Source: Streptomyces sp. NBC_00178 (GTDB lineage Bacteria; Actinomycetota; Actinomycetes; Streptomycetales; Streptomycetaceae). From it: a stretch of DNA of 64,000 nt. The stretch's first letter is position 1, and each line of letters opens with the position of its first letter. Positions 10,200-17,777 of the stretch are shown here, piece by piece. Position numbers and translations under genes: made by a program. The notes below the pieces were generated by a model. That model was not told the origin of the DNA and made no database searches. It worked only from the letters and a program-made list of their open reading frames with translations. The DNA lies in NCBI RefSeq assembly GCF_036206005.1, contig NZ_CP108143.1:2356001-2420000 (forward strand), read 5' to 3'.

Positions 10200-12275
10200 A
10201 TGGCCAGCACCGAGACGTCCACACACTGCCCGTACTGCGCACTCCAGTGCGGGATGAAACTCCGGCCCGCCACCGGCGGCGGGGTGGTCGAGGTCGTCGA
10301 GCGTACGGAGTTCCCCGTCAACCGGGGCGCCCTGTGCGGCAAGGGGCGCACGGCGCCCGCCGTGCTGGCCGCCGGTGTCCGCCTCACCGGTCCCCTCGTG
10401 CGCGACGGGCGCGGCGAGCTGGTGGCGGCCGGCTGGGACGAGGCGCTGGAGCGGATCGCGGACGGGCTGCGCCGGACGCGGGCGGAGCACGGCGCGGACG
10501 CGGTGGGGGTGTTCGGCGGGGGCGGGCTCACCAACGAGAAGGCCTACTCCCTCGGGAAGTTCGCCCGGGTGGTGCTGGGCACGTCGCAGATCGACTACAA
10601 CGGACGTTTCTGCATGTCGTCGGCGGCCGCCGCGCACCAGCGGGCCTTCGGCCTCGACCGGGGGCTGCCGTTCCCGCTGGAGGACGTCCCCCGGACCGGC
10701 TGCGTGATCCTGGTCGGATCGAACCTCGCCGAGACGATGCCGCCCGCGCTCCGCTACCTGACCGAGCTGCGGGAGAACGGCGGCCGGCTGATCGTCATCG
10801 ACCCGCGCCGCACCAGGACGGCCGAGCAGGCCGACCTGCACCTGGCCCCGCGGCCCGGCACCGACCTGGCCCTCGCGCTCGGCATGCTGCACCTGGTCGT
10901 GGCGGACGGCCGGGTGGACGAGGAGTTCGTCCGCACCAGGACGCGCGGCTGGGACGAGGCGCGGGCGGGCGCGATGGCGCACTGGCCGGAGCTGGTGGAG
11001 CGCCTCACCGGGGTGCCCGTGCCGCAGGTGCGCGAGGCCGTGGAGATGTTCTGCGGGGCCGCGAGCGGGATGGTGCTCACCGCGCGGGGGCCCGAGCAGC
11101 AGGCGAAGGGCACGGACACCGTCGGGGCGTGGATCAACTTCTGCCTGGCGACCGGCCGGGCGGGCCGTCCGCTGTCCGGGTACGGCTGCCTGACCGGTCA
11201 GGGCAACGGCCAGGGCGGCCGTGAGCACGGCCAGAAGGCCGACCAGCTGCCCGGCTACCGCAAGCTCACCGATCCTGCCGCGCGCCGCCATGTCGCCGGG
11301 GTCTGGGGCGTCGACCCCGACACGCTGCCGGGGCCCGGGCGCAGCGCCTACGAACTGCTGGACGCGCTGGGGCGGGACGTGCGGTCGCTGCTGGTCATGG
11401 GGTCGAACCCGGTGGTGTCCGCGCCGCGCGCGGGGCACGTCGAGGAGCGGCTGAGGTCGCTGGACTTCCTCGCGGTCGCGGACGTGGTGCTCTCCGAGAC
11501 GGCGGCGCTGGCCGACGTGGTGCTGCCGGTGACCCAGTGGGCCGAGGAGGGCGGGACGACGACCAGCCTGGAGGGCCGCGTGCTGCTGCGGCAGCGGGCG
11601 GTCGCTCCGCCCGAGGGGGTGCGCAGCGACCTGGAGGTGCTGAACGGGCTCGCCGGACTGCTGGGGCACGGGAAGGGCTTCCCGACAGAGCCCGAGGAGG
11701 TGTTCGACGAGCTGCGGCGTGCCTCGGCGGGCGGGCCGGCCGACTACGCGGGCATCACGTACGCCCGGATCGCGGCGGAGGACGGGGTGTTCTGGCCCTG
11801 CCCGGACGAGGCGCACGCCGGGACGCCGAGGCTGTTCCTGGAGCGGTTCGCGACGGCCGACGGGCGCGCCCGGTTCGTCCCGGTCACCCACCGGCCGCCG
11901 GCGGAGGAGACGGACGCGGAGTACCCGGTGGTGCTGACCACCGGGCGTGTGGTGTCGCAGTACCAGTCGGGGGCGCAGACCCGCCGGGTGGCGGAGCTGA
12001 ACGCGGCGGCGCCGGGACCGTTCGTCGAGCTTCATCCGCGGCTGGCCGAGCGGATCGGGGTGGCCGAGGGCGAGAGGGTCGCGGTCACCTCCCGGCGGGG
12101 GCGGGCCGTCGCTCCGGCCCGGATCACCGCGTCGATCCGGCAGGACACCGTCTTCATGCCGTTCCACTGGCCAGGCGAGGGCCGGGCGAACTCGCTGACG
12201 AACCCGGCGCTCGACCCGGTGTCGCGGATGCCCGAGTTCAAGGTGTGCGCGGTGCGGGTGGAGGCCGCCGGGTGA
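10200..12275 (+). CDS. nasA: Assimilatory nitrate reductase, molybdopterin catalytic subunit (691 aa)
   Basis: The N-terminus has the [4Fe-4S] ligand set Cys10-x2-Cys13-x3-Cys17 and Cys46 of the DMSO-reductase/NasA family. Molybdopterin-binding segments follow, including CVILVGSNLAETMPP, VIDPRRTRTAEQAD and the C-terminal MoCo domain with MPFHWPGEGRANSLTNPALDP. It reduces nitrate to nitrite in the cytoplasm. There is no C-terminal BFD-type 2Fe-2S domain and no adjacent NasB-type reductase; the FAD protein in the nirB operon 5.5 kb downstream is a candidate electron donor. The start ATG 10200 has a weak -10-like CACGCT ending six bases upstream. The 3' end overlaps the convergent GGCT-like gene by 38 bases. 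Confidence 0.93.
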   Translation: MASTETSTHCPYCALQCGMKLRPATGGGVVEVVERTEFPVNRGALCGKGRTAPAVLAAGVRLTGPLVRDGRGELVAAGWDEALERIADGLRRTRAEHGADAVGVFGGGGLTNEKAYSLGKFARVVLGTSQIDYNGRFCMSSAAAAHQRAFGLDRGLPFPLEDVPRTGCVILVGSNLAETMPPALRYLTELRENGGRLIVIDPRRTRTAEQADLHLAPRPGTDLALALGMLHLVVADGRVDEEFVRTRTRGWDEARAGAMAHWPELVERLTGVPVPQVREAVEMFCGAASGMVLTARGPEQQAKGTDTVGAWINFCLATGRAGRPLSGYGCLTGQGNGQGGREHGQKADQLPGYRKLTDPAARRHVAGVWGVDPDTLPGPGRSAYELLDALGRDVRSLLVMGSNPVVSAPRAGHVEERLRSLDFLAVADVVLSETAALADVVLPVTQWAEEGGTTTSLEGRVLLRQRAVAPPEGVRSDLEVLNGLAGLLGHGKGFPTEPEEVFDELRRASAGGPADYAGITYARIAAEDGVFWPCPDEAHAGTPRLFLERFATADGRARFVPVTHRPPAEETDAEYPVVLTTGRVVSQYQSGAQTRRVAELNAAAPGPFVELHPRLAERIGVAEGERVAVTSRRGRAVAPARITASIRQDTVFMPFHWPGEGRANSLTNPALDPVSRMPEFKVCAVRVEAAG

Positions 12276-12696
12276 GCCAGTCGCCGCCGGGCACCACGGT
12301 GCCGCCGGTCCGCAGGGAGCGGGCGACGGCGGTGGCGGCGAGGTAGACCCAGGCGCGGACCGGTCCGGGAGGGGCCGGGCCTTCCGCCCGGGGCAGGACC
12401 GTCCTGACCACCCGTTCGTAGAGGTTGCGCGGGTGGTCCGGGCCGACGTACTCCTCCAGGCCGTCCAGGAGCCGGAGCAGTTCCGGGTACGCGTCCGGCG
12501 CGGCGGTGACCAGGGACCCGGTGACCGTGCCGTGGCCGTCGGTCGCGTACGGGTAGCCGGGGCCCTCGTAGAGGAGGGCGCCCGGCAGCACGGCGGGCCG
12601 CTCGTCGCGCGTGCGGCCCCGGAGGAACCGGTCGTGGTTGTGCTCGCCCGGCAGCAGGGTGCCGTACACGAAGAACGGCAGCGGCCCCTGCGTCAC
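12238..12696 (-). CDS. Gamma-glutamylcyclotransferase-like (GGCT/AIG2) protein (152 aa)
   Basis: The protein opens with the family hallmark PFFVYGTLLPGEHNHDRFL and continues with LYEGPGYPYA and a dipeptide-binding-like segment ending in VRAWVYLA. Members cyclise gamma-glutamyl amines or peptides and release 5-oxoproline, but many bacterial members are uncharacterised, so the substrate is open. The start GTG 12696 is chosen because GTGA there overlaps the cutA stop codon by four bases, giving translational coupling downstream of cutA. Its 3' end overlaps the 3' end of nasA on the opposite strand. Confidence 0.8.
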   Translation of the reverse strand: MTQGPLPFFVYGTLLPGEHNHDRFLRGRTRDERPAVLPGALLYEGPGYPYATDGHGTVTGSLVTAAPDAYPELLRLLDGLEEYVGPDHPRNLYERVVRTVLPRAEGPAPPGPVRAWVYLAATAVARSLRTGGTVVPGGDWLTRRPPPAPRTP

Positions 12697-13031
12697 AGGT
12701 CCGCCGTGGGAGCCGTCTCGGCGCCCACCCAGGCGAGGTAGCGGCTGCTGCCCCGCACCACGGGCGTCGCGATGATCTCGGGGGTGGCGTAGTCGTGGAC
12801 GGCGACGAGGTGGGCCTCCAGCGCGTCGTAGCGCTGTGCCGTCGTCTTGAACAGCACCTGCCACTCCTGCCCGGTCTCCACCGCCCCCTGCCAGCGGTAG
12901 ACGGAGGTGACGGGCGCGGAGATCTGCGCGCACGCGGCGAGCCGTGCGTCCACCGCCCCCCTGGCCAGGGCGTGGGCCTTCTCCTCGCTGTCCGTCGTGG
13001 TCAGCACGGTCAGCACTGCGGGCTCGGTCAT
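12693..13031 (-). CDS. cutA: Divalent-cation tolerance protein CutA (112 aa)
   Basis: This is a small trimeric ferredoxin-like fold protein. Family motifs include VLTTTDSEEKAHALARGAVDARLAACAQI, SVYRWQG and EWQVLFKTT. CutA was linked to copper tolerance in E. coli, but its general role is still debated. The start ATG 13031 has AGGAGG seven bases upstream on the minus strand; longer in-frame starts lack this support and overlap the next gene. It forms a two-gene unit with the GGCT-like gene. Confidence 0.92.
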   Translation of the reverse strand: MTEPAVLTVLTTTDSEEKAHALARGAVDARLAACAQISAPVTSVYRWQGAVETGQEWQVLFKTTAQRYDALEAHLVAVHDYATPEIIATPVVRGSSRYLAWVGAETAPTADL

Positions 13032-13087
13032 CGCGGACCTCCTGGTCCTCGGCGTTCGTGGCCTCCCGATTGTCGCCCTCCGGGGTG

Positions 13088-13660
13088 TCAGCTCCCGTAC
13101 GGGTGCCGGGTCCTGGCGTCGCGGAGCGCCCTGCCCCACCAGACCAGCTGGTCGATCATGCGCTTGGCCGCGCCTTCGGCCGGTCCGGGGTCCTTGGGCT
13201 GCCCCCGGTCGTCGAAGAGGGCGCCCGCGCTGTGGAAGGAGACGGTGTCGCGCACGGTCGTGGCGTGGAGTTCGGCGAAGACCTGGCGCAGGTGCTCGAC
13301 GGCCCGGAGCCCGCCGGAGACACCGCCGTACGACACGAACGCGACGGGCTTGGCCTGCCATTCGGCGAAGTGCCGGTCGATGAGGCTCTTCAGCGGCGCG
13401 GGGTAGGAGTGGTTGTACTCCGGGGTGACCACGACGAAGGCGTCGGCCGCCGCCAGTCGTGGCACGGCGGGGGCGTCCGGAGTCTCGGTCCCGGCGACGT
13501 CGACCACCGCGGCCTCGATGCCGGGGTGGCCGGCCGCCCGGCCGAGGAACCAGTCCGCGACGACGGGCCCGAAGCGGCCTTCGCGGTTGCTGCCGAGGAT
13601 GACGGCCACCTTCAGCGGGGCGTCGGAGGGGCTGGGGACGAGAGGTGTGGTGAGGTCCAT
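13088..13660 (-). CDS. NADPH-dependent FMN reductase, SoxR-regulon type (190 aa)
   Basis: This is a flavodoxin-like reductase of the NAD(P)H:FMN/quinone family. LKVAVILGSNREGRFGPVVADW binds the FMN phosphate, and VVVTPEYNHSYPAPLKSLIDR and FVSYGGVSGGLRAVEHLR complete the FMN site. It probably reduces quinones or flavins at the expense of NADPH and helps the cell cope with redox-active compounds. The start ATG 13660 sits directly after a MerR/SoxR-type promoter (13668-13698) whose predicted transcription start is the ATG itself, and no Shine-Dalgarno is present. From memory, an equivalent gene in S. coelicolor (SCO2478) belongs to the SoxR regulon. It is divergent from the aminotransferase gene. 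Confidence 0.88.
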   Translation of the reverse strand: MDLTTPLVPSPSDAPLKVAVILGSNREGRFGPVVADWFLGRAAGHPGIEAAVVDVAGTETPDAPAVPRLAAADAFVVVTPEYNHSYPAPLKSLIDRHFAEWQAKPVAFVSYGGVSGGLRAVEHLRQVFAELHATTVRDTVSFHSAGALFDDRGQPKDPGPAEGAAKRMIDQLVWWGRALRDARTRHPYGS

Positions 13661-13667
13661 GAACGGA

Positions 13668-13698
13668 AGGCTCACACCTCGACCAAGGTTGAGGTCAA
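13668..13698 (-). promoter_or_regulatory. SoxR-type operator within a 19-bp-spacer promoter
   Basis: The near-perfect 20-bp inverted repeat ACCTC-gACCaaGGTt-GAGGT (13676-13695) has the CCTCnA...TnGAGG ends of SoxR boxes. On the minus strand it lies between TTGACC (rc of 13693-13698) and GAGCCT (rc of 13668-13673). The spacer is exactly 19 bp, the overlong spacing typical of promoters activated by MerR-family regulators. The -10 ends seven bases before the ATG, so the mRNA should be leaderless. No soxR gene lies in this window. Confidence 0.82.
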
Positions 13699-13729
13699 GC
13701 GTGCCGGACGGGCCGCCTACGGTGGGGCG

Positions 13730-14524
13730 ATGACGACTCCCCCAGCCACCCCGTACGCCGAGTTCGACGGCCGCCCCGCCACCGCGGAAGACCTCCGGAT
13801 CCCGGCCTTCGCCGGCTACGGCCACTTCACCGCGATGCAGGTCCGGGACCGCACGGTGCGCGGCCTGGACCTGCATCTGGCGCGACTGGACGCGGCGAGC
13901 CGCGAACTCTTCGGGCCGCCGCTCCCCGGGGACCGCGTGCGGGAGCTGATCGGACACGCGCTCGACTCCACCGGGATACGGGACGCGTCGGTGCGGGTGC
14001 ACGGCTTCATGCCGCCGGGCAGCGCGGAGACGGTGACGATGGTGACCGTCCGCGGACCGGCGGACATGACCCGGGAGCCGCGGACCCTGATGTCGGTCCC
14101 CTACGCCCGGCCCGTGCCCCACATCAAGCGCCCGGGCGAGTTCGGCCAGACCTACTACGGGCAGCTGGCCGGGCGTTCGGGCTTCGACGAGGCGCTGCTG
14201 ACGCTGCCCGGCGGCGTGGTGACCGAGGGCGCGATCACCAACATCGGTTTCTGGGACGGCACATCGGTGGTCTGGCCGGACGCGCCGGCGCTCACCGGCA
14301 TCACGATGGCGCTGCTGGAGGACGGACTCGGCCGTACGGACCTGCCCTCGGCGCGGCGGCAGGTGACGCTGGACGGCCTGGGCGCCTACCGCTCCGCCTT
14401 CCTGAGCAATTCGCAGGGGATCGCGCCGGTCCGGGGGATCGACGGCACCGGCTTCGCGGTCGACGAGGACCTGATGCAGCGGATCCGGCAGGTCTACGAG
14501 GACGCCCCTCGCTCCACCGTGTGA
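13730..14524 (+). CDS. Class IV aminotransferase family protein (264 aa)
   Basis: This is a PLP fold-type IV protein (branched-chain aminotransferase / aminodeoxychorismate lyase superfamily). Recognisable segments are RGLDLHLARLDAASRELFG near the N-terminus, EALLTLPGGVVTEGAITNIGFWDG (the Glu-x-x-x-x-Asn cofactor region) and a late SNSQGIAPV. The usual PLP-binding Lys is not obvious at the standard site: the segment around the expected position reads PYARPVPHIKRPGEFGQTYY, in which only one Lys is present. The substrate is unknown. The start ATG 13730 follows TACGGT by six bases and lacks a Shine-Dalgarno, so a leaderless transcript is likely, divergent from the FMN reductase. Confidence 0.82.
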   Translation: MTTPPATPYAEFDGRPATAEDLRIPAFAGYGHFTAMQVRDRTVRGLDLHLARLDAASRELFGPPLPGDRVRELIGHALDSTGIRDASVRVHGFMPPGSAETVTMVTVRGPADMTREPRTLMSVPYARPVPHIKRPGEFGQTYYGQLAGRSGFDEALLTLPGGVVTEGAITNIGFWDGTSVVWPDAPALTGITMALLEDGLGRTDLPSARRQVTLDGLGAYRSAFLSNSQGIAPVRGIDGTGFAVDEDLMQRIRQVYEDAPRSTV

Positions 14525-14688
14525 CCCCCTCCAGAGCACACGGGGCGGGGCCTTTCCGGGATTGCGGGGCTTCCCCCGGGCGTCCGGCCGGGGTGCGCGG
14601 GGGCCGCACCGGGGATGCGGGCCCCTCGGCGCGGCCTGGAGCACACCGGCGGGCCGCCGCCGCCCGCCGGTGCGGGACCATGGGCCCC

Positions 14689-15150
14689 ATGCAGATCCAC
14701 ATCGAGGCATCGGAACTTCCGGGCCGCACCTGGGGTCCCGGCACCGGCTTCGCCGGTCTCGAAGACATCCACGTCGGCGTACAGCGCAAGGACCGGCCGG
14801 GAGAGCTGCTGGGCGTGTACCCGGGCGACGCGCCCCGTGCCGACTGGACCCTGGACTGCACAGCCGTGTCCACCCCCGAGGGCGTCGAGATCTCGGGGCC
14901 GTACATCCAGAACCGGCTCGGCGGGTGCTTCATCTACCTGTCGTGGGGCACCGTCGACGGGTCCGGCGACTTCACCATGTTCCGGCGCGCCAAGCTGATG
15001 ACCGGCGACATCGATCCCGTGGTCGTCGAGGCCGCGGCGCGGTCCGGGCACCTCACCGCCCGGCTGCGCCTGAGCGACGACGGGGGCGGACCGAGGTGCG
15101 GCCGCGTCCGTCCGGCGGACATCACCTGGTCCGCGACCCGGAGTGCGTGA
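14689..15150 (+). CDS. Hypothetical protein, DUF5990-like (153 aa)
   Basis: This is a small soluble protein with no signal peptide or membrane segment. It starts MQIHIEASELPGRTWG and contains VGVQRKDRPGELLGVYPGDAPRADWTLDC followed by a conserved-looking YIQNRLGGCFIYLSWG. It resembles the DUF5990 family as I remember it; no function is known. The start ATG 14689 is preferred over ATG 14680 because the only GGGA-like RBS (14674-14677) is eleven bases from it but two bases from the upstream ATG. It lies between the aminotransferase and a 363-base non-coding stretch. Confidence 0.7.
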   Translation: MQIHIEASELPGRTWGPGTGFAGLEDIHVGVQRKDRPGELLGVYPGDAPRADWTLDCTAVSTPEGVEISGPYIQNRLGGCFIYLSWGTVDGSGDFTMFRRAKLMTGDIDPVVVEAAARSGHLTARLRLSDDGGGPRCGRVRPADITWSATRSA

Positions 15151-15513
15151 GGGAGCGGCGCAGCGCCGGGGCATGGCACCGCCCCCACCGGTCCCGGGGG
15201 GGGATGGGCCGGTGAGGGCGGTTGCCGGGGGTCGGCCGGGGGCTGCCGTCCCGTGGGGGGTGTGGTGCGTGTGCCCGCCCCCGCCGACTCCATTCATGTG
15301 ACGTGCGCCACACCCGAAAGGCGGGGGTGTCACCCGATCGGCACCGGGCGCGTTCCGCCTCCGCCCAGCGGCGCACGACCTGGACGGAACTCCCCGGGAA
15401 AGGGCGCCACCCGGGGCCGTACGGGTGAGACCTGACCATGCGTCGACATGCGGCCCCGGCTCACGGCCCGTTACCTCGGAGGGAGGACACATCCGTCTGC
15501 CCGGAGGATTCCC
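15151..15513. other. 363-base non-coding leader before the sortase locus
   Basis: No convincing gene is visible. The left half contains a run of eight G (15198-15205) and other G-rich tracts. The right half holds a Crp-like palindrome (15297-15312, listed separately) and, next to the start of the following gene, the GGAGG ribosome site at 15503-15507. Confidence 0.5.
15297..15312 (+). promoter_or_regulatory. Crp-like palindrome upstream of the surface-protein/sortase operon
   Basis: The sequence TGTGA-CGTGCG-CCACA matches the classical CRP palindrome TGTGA-N6-TCACA at nine of ten positions. It also fits the GTG-N6-GNCAC pattern I recall for Streptomyces Crp. It lies about 200 bases before the first gene of the operon. 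Binding is inferred only. Confidence 0.4.
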
Positions 15514-16182
15514 ATGCGCAGCCCCGCCCGCCTCGTGACCGGTACAGCCGCCGCGGCCCTCACCGCCGCCGCGCTCGGCCTCGCCGCCGCCCCGTCCGCC
15601 CACGCGGACGCGCCCGGCCTCGGCAGACCGGGGCTCACCGCGGTGGCGGTCCCGGCCACCGGCGCGGCGGAGTGCGAGTCCGGATCGCCGGGTGGCACGG
15701 ACGCCTCGGCCGCCTGCGACACCGACGCGGCCCCGGCCGACGAGCTGTACCCGGCCGACGAGTCGGACACCTTCGAGGAGCCGGCCGCCCCCGACGACCT
15801 CGCGGCCACCGATCCCCTCGACGCGGCCGACGACCCGGCGGCGCTGTCCGGGTCGCTCCGGCCGGAGACCGGCGAGGACCCGCTGGACGACCCTCTGGCG
15901 GACGACCTCGGCGCCGGCGTCGCGGAGAAGCCGGGGACCCGGCCCGAGCCCCTGACCCCGCCCGGCGCCGACCCCGGGCACGCCAAGCCGCCCACGGGCC
16001 GGCCCACGACACCGCCGGGAAACCGCCCCAGTGAACCGTCCGGGCACGTCAGGACCGGAGTCGGCGGGAGCGCCGCTCCCGACACGGCGCAGCTCGCGGC
16101 GGGAGCGGGTCTCGTCGCGGCGGCGGCCGTGTGCGGTGTGCTGCTCCTGCGCCGCCGGCGCTCGGACGGCACGCACGGCTGA
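15514..16182 (+). CDS. Secreted acidic surface protein with C-terminal sorting-type anchor (222 aa)
   Basis: A Sec signal peptide (basic MRSPAR, hydrophobic Ala/Leu core, AHA-type cleavage at about residue 30) is followed by a low-complexity mature region rich in Asp, Glu, Ala and Pro. This region has two close Cys in ECESG and AACDTD. The C-terminus has the architecture of a sortase substrate: the pentapeptide-like APDTA, a hydrophobic segment LVAAAAVCGVLLL and the tail RRRRSDGTHG. APDTA deviates from LPxTG/LAxTG. The start ATG 15514 has GGAGG six bases upstream. A class F sortase gene follows after 21 bases, which strongly suggests an enzyme-substrate pair. The role of the surface protein is unknown. 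Confidence 0.82.
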   Translation: MRSPARLVTGTAAAALTAAALGLAAAPSAHADAPGLGRPGLTAVAVPATGAAECESGSPGGTDASAACDTDAAPADELYPADESDTFEEPAAPDDLAATDPLDAADDPAALSGSLRPETGEDPLDDPLADDLGAGVAEKPGTRPEPLTPPGADPGHAKPPTGRPTTPPGNRPSEPSGHVRTGVGGSAAPDTAQLAAGAGLVAAAAVCGVLLLRRRRSDGTHG

Positions 16183-16203
16183 GCCCGCCCGGAGGAGGAC
16201 GAC

Positions 16204-16836
16204 GTGAACGGCACCGCGCTGCAGGCCAGGGCCTGGCTGGCCGGCATCGTCGCGCTGTGCGGCCTGTGGCTCGTCGAGGGCGGTGCCGCCGCCCGGCTCG
16301 CCGCACCCCAGCCGTCCACCGGGGAGGCCTTCGCCGCCGGACCCGGGGTGCGGCCCGGCGCACCGGTCGCGTCGCCCCTGCGCCCGTCGGCGCCGGTCAG
16401 GATCCGCGTTCCGGACATCGGCGTGGACGCCCCCATGACCGGGCTCCGGCTGGGCGCCGACGGCAGTCTCGACGCGCCCCCGGCCGAGCGCCGCAACCTC
16501 GCGGGCTGGTACGAGGACGGCACGCCCCCGGGAGCCAGAGGAACCGCGATCGTCGCGGGGCACGTTGACAACGCCGACGGACCGTCCGTCTTCTACTCAC
16601 TGGGGTCGCTGAAGAAGGGCGCCCGGATCGAGATCGACCGCGGTGACCACCGCACGGCGGTCTTCTCGGTCGACGCGGTCGAGGTGTACGACAACGACCG
16701 CTTCCCGGACGAGCGGGTCTACGGCCCCACCGCCCACGCCTCGCTGCGCCTGATCACCTGCGGCGGCGGCTTCACCCGCGAGACCGGCTACCTGGGCAAC
16801 GTGGTCGCGTTCGCGCACCTCACCGAGGTGCGGTGA
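16204..16836 (+). CDS. Class F sortase (210 aa)
   Basis: This is a membrane-anchored transpeptidase that links surface proteins to the cell wall. One N-terminal transmembrane segment (AWLAGIVALCGLWLVEGGAAA, about residues 10-30) precedes a Pro/Ala-rich spacer and the sortase domain. The catalytic triad is visible: His120 in VAGHVDNADG, Cys186 in LRLITCGGG and Arg192 in FTRETGYLGN. GTG 16204 follows GGAGGAGG closely. The small size and the LxxTC motif place it near the actinobacterial class E/F sortases. Its partner is very likely the acidic protein immediately upstream. The stop is directly adjacent to the stop of the convergent TSUP gene. Confidence 0.88.
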   Translation: MNGTALQARAWLAGIVALCGLWLVEGGAAARLAAPQPSTGEAFAAGPGVRPGAPVASPLRPSAPVRIRVPDIGVDAPMTGLRLGADGSLDAPPAERRNLAGWYEDGTPPGARGTAIVAGHVDNADGPSVFYSLGSLKKGARIEIDRGDHRTAVFSVDAVEVYDNDRFPDERVYGPTAHASLRLITCGGGFTRETGYLGNVVAFAHLTEVR

Positions 16837-17628
16837 TCAGGCGGTCCACTGGTCGAAGCCGAGCTTGGCGACGAGCGAGAACACGACGACCAGCAGCACT
16901 CCGCGTACGAAGCCGCTGCCCTTCCTCAGAGCCATGCGCGCCCCGAACATGCCGCCGGCCAGGTTGAACACGGCCATCAGCGCGGCCAGCTGCCACAGGA
17001 CGGTGCCCTGGTAGGCGAACATCGCGAGGGCTCCGGCGTTGGTGCAGACGTTCACGATCTTGGCCGTGGCGGAGGCGGTGACCAGGTCGAGGTGGAGGAC
17101 CGCCGTCAGCGCGAGCACGAGGAACGTGCCCGTGCCCGGCCCGAACAGGCCGTCGTAGAAGCCGATTCCGCCTCCGACCAGGACGATGGCGGTGACGGTG
17201 CGCGCCCGGGTGACCTGCCGGCCCGTGCCGTCGCCGGCCGCCGCCGTGCCGAAGGACGGCCGCAGCATCACGAAGGCCGCGACGCCGAGCAGGACCACCA
17301 TGATCACCGGGCGCAGCACGTCGCTGCTGATCCCGGCAGCGAAGAAGGCACCGGTCATCGACCCCGCGAGGGCCGTGAGCCCGATCCTCACGGCGGTCCC
17401 GACCTGGACGGGCGCCTTGCGGACGTAGGTCACGGCGGCGCCCGAGGTGCCGACGATGGCGACCGCCTTGTTGGTACCCAGGATGTGAGCGGCCGGGACG
17501 TGCGGGAGTCCGAGCAGCAGGGCGGGCAGGAGGAGGAGCCCGCCGCCGCCCACCACCGCGTCGATCCAGCCGGCAGCGGCGGCCGCGAGGCACAGGAGGA
17601 CGAGGGTGGTCAGCGTGATGTCGGGCAT
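16837..17628 (-). CDS. TSUP-family (TauE/SafE) membrane permease (263 aa)
   Basis: This is a hydrophobic protein with about eight transmembrane helices and the two-repeat TSUP/DUF81 pattern. GWIDAVVGGGGLLLLPALL lies in the first half and VGGGIGFYDGLFGPGTGTFLVL in the second. Family members export sulfite, sulfoacetate or other sulfur-containing organic anions; the substrate is not predictable here. The start ATG 17628 has TAAGGT (rc of 17636-17641) ending seven bases upstream, so a leaderless mRNA is likely. The gene is divergent from the nitrite-reductase operon, with the promoters about 100 bp apart. Confidence 0.9.
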   Translation of the reverse strand: MPDITLTTLVLLCLAAAAAGWIDAVVGGGGLLLLPALLLGLPHVPAAHILGTNKAVAIVGTSGAAVTYVRKAPVQVGTAVRIGLTALAGSMTGAFFAAGISSDVLRPVIMVVLLGVAAFVMLRPSFGTAAAGDGTGRQVTRARTVTAIVLVGGGIGFYDGLFGPGTGTFLVLALTAVLHLDLVTASATAKIVNVCTNAGALAMFAYQGTVLWQLAALMAVFNLAGGMFGARMALRKGSGFVRGVLLVVVFSLVAKLGFDQWTA

Positions 17629-17716
17629 GGACGCGACCTTAGGCAAGCGATAGGTGCCCCGTCCAACCAGTCTCACCGGCGCCTCACAGGAGGCGTGCGG
17701 GCGCGCTGAGCGCAAG

Positions 17717-17754
17717 GTTCCTCCCGGGAAACAGGAGGGATGCGGCCGGGTAAC
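17717..17754 (+). promoter_or_regulatory. Possible GlnR-type operator upstream of the nir operon
   Basis: Four pentamers stand exactly 11 bp apart: GTTCC (17717), GAAAC (17728), GATGC (17739) and GTAAC (17750). The second and fourth match the GlnR half-sites GaAAc / gTnAC well, the first moderately and the third poorly. Spacing and position, 24-60 bases before the first start codon, are right for GlnR control of nitrite reductase, a known regulon member in Streptomyces. Inferred. Confidence 0.45.
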
Positions 17755-17777
17755 ACCGGCCGCGCAGTCTCTTCGCC

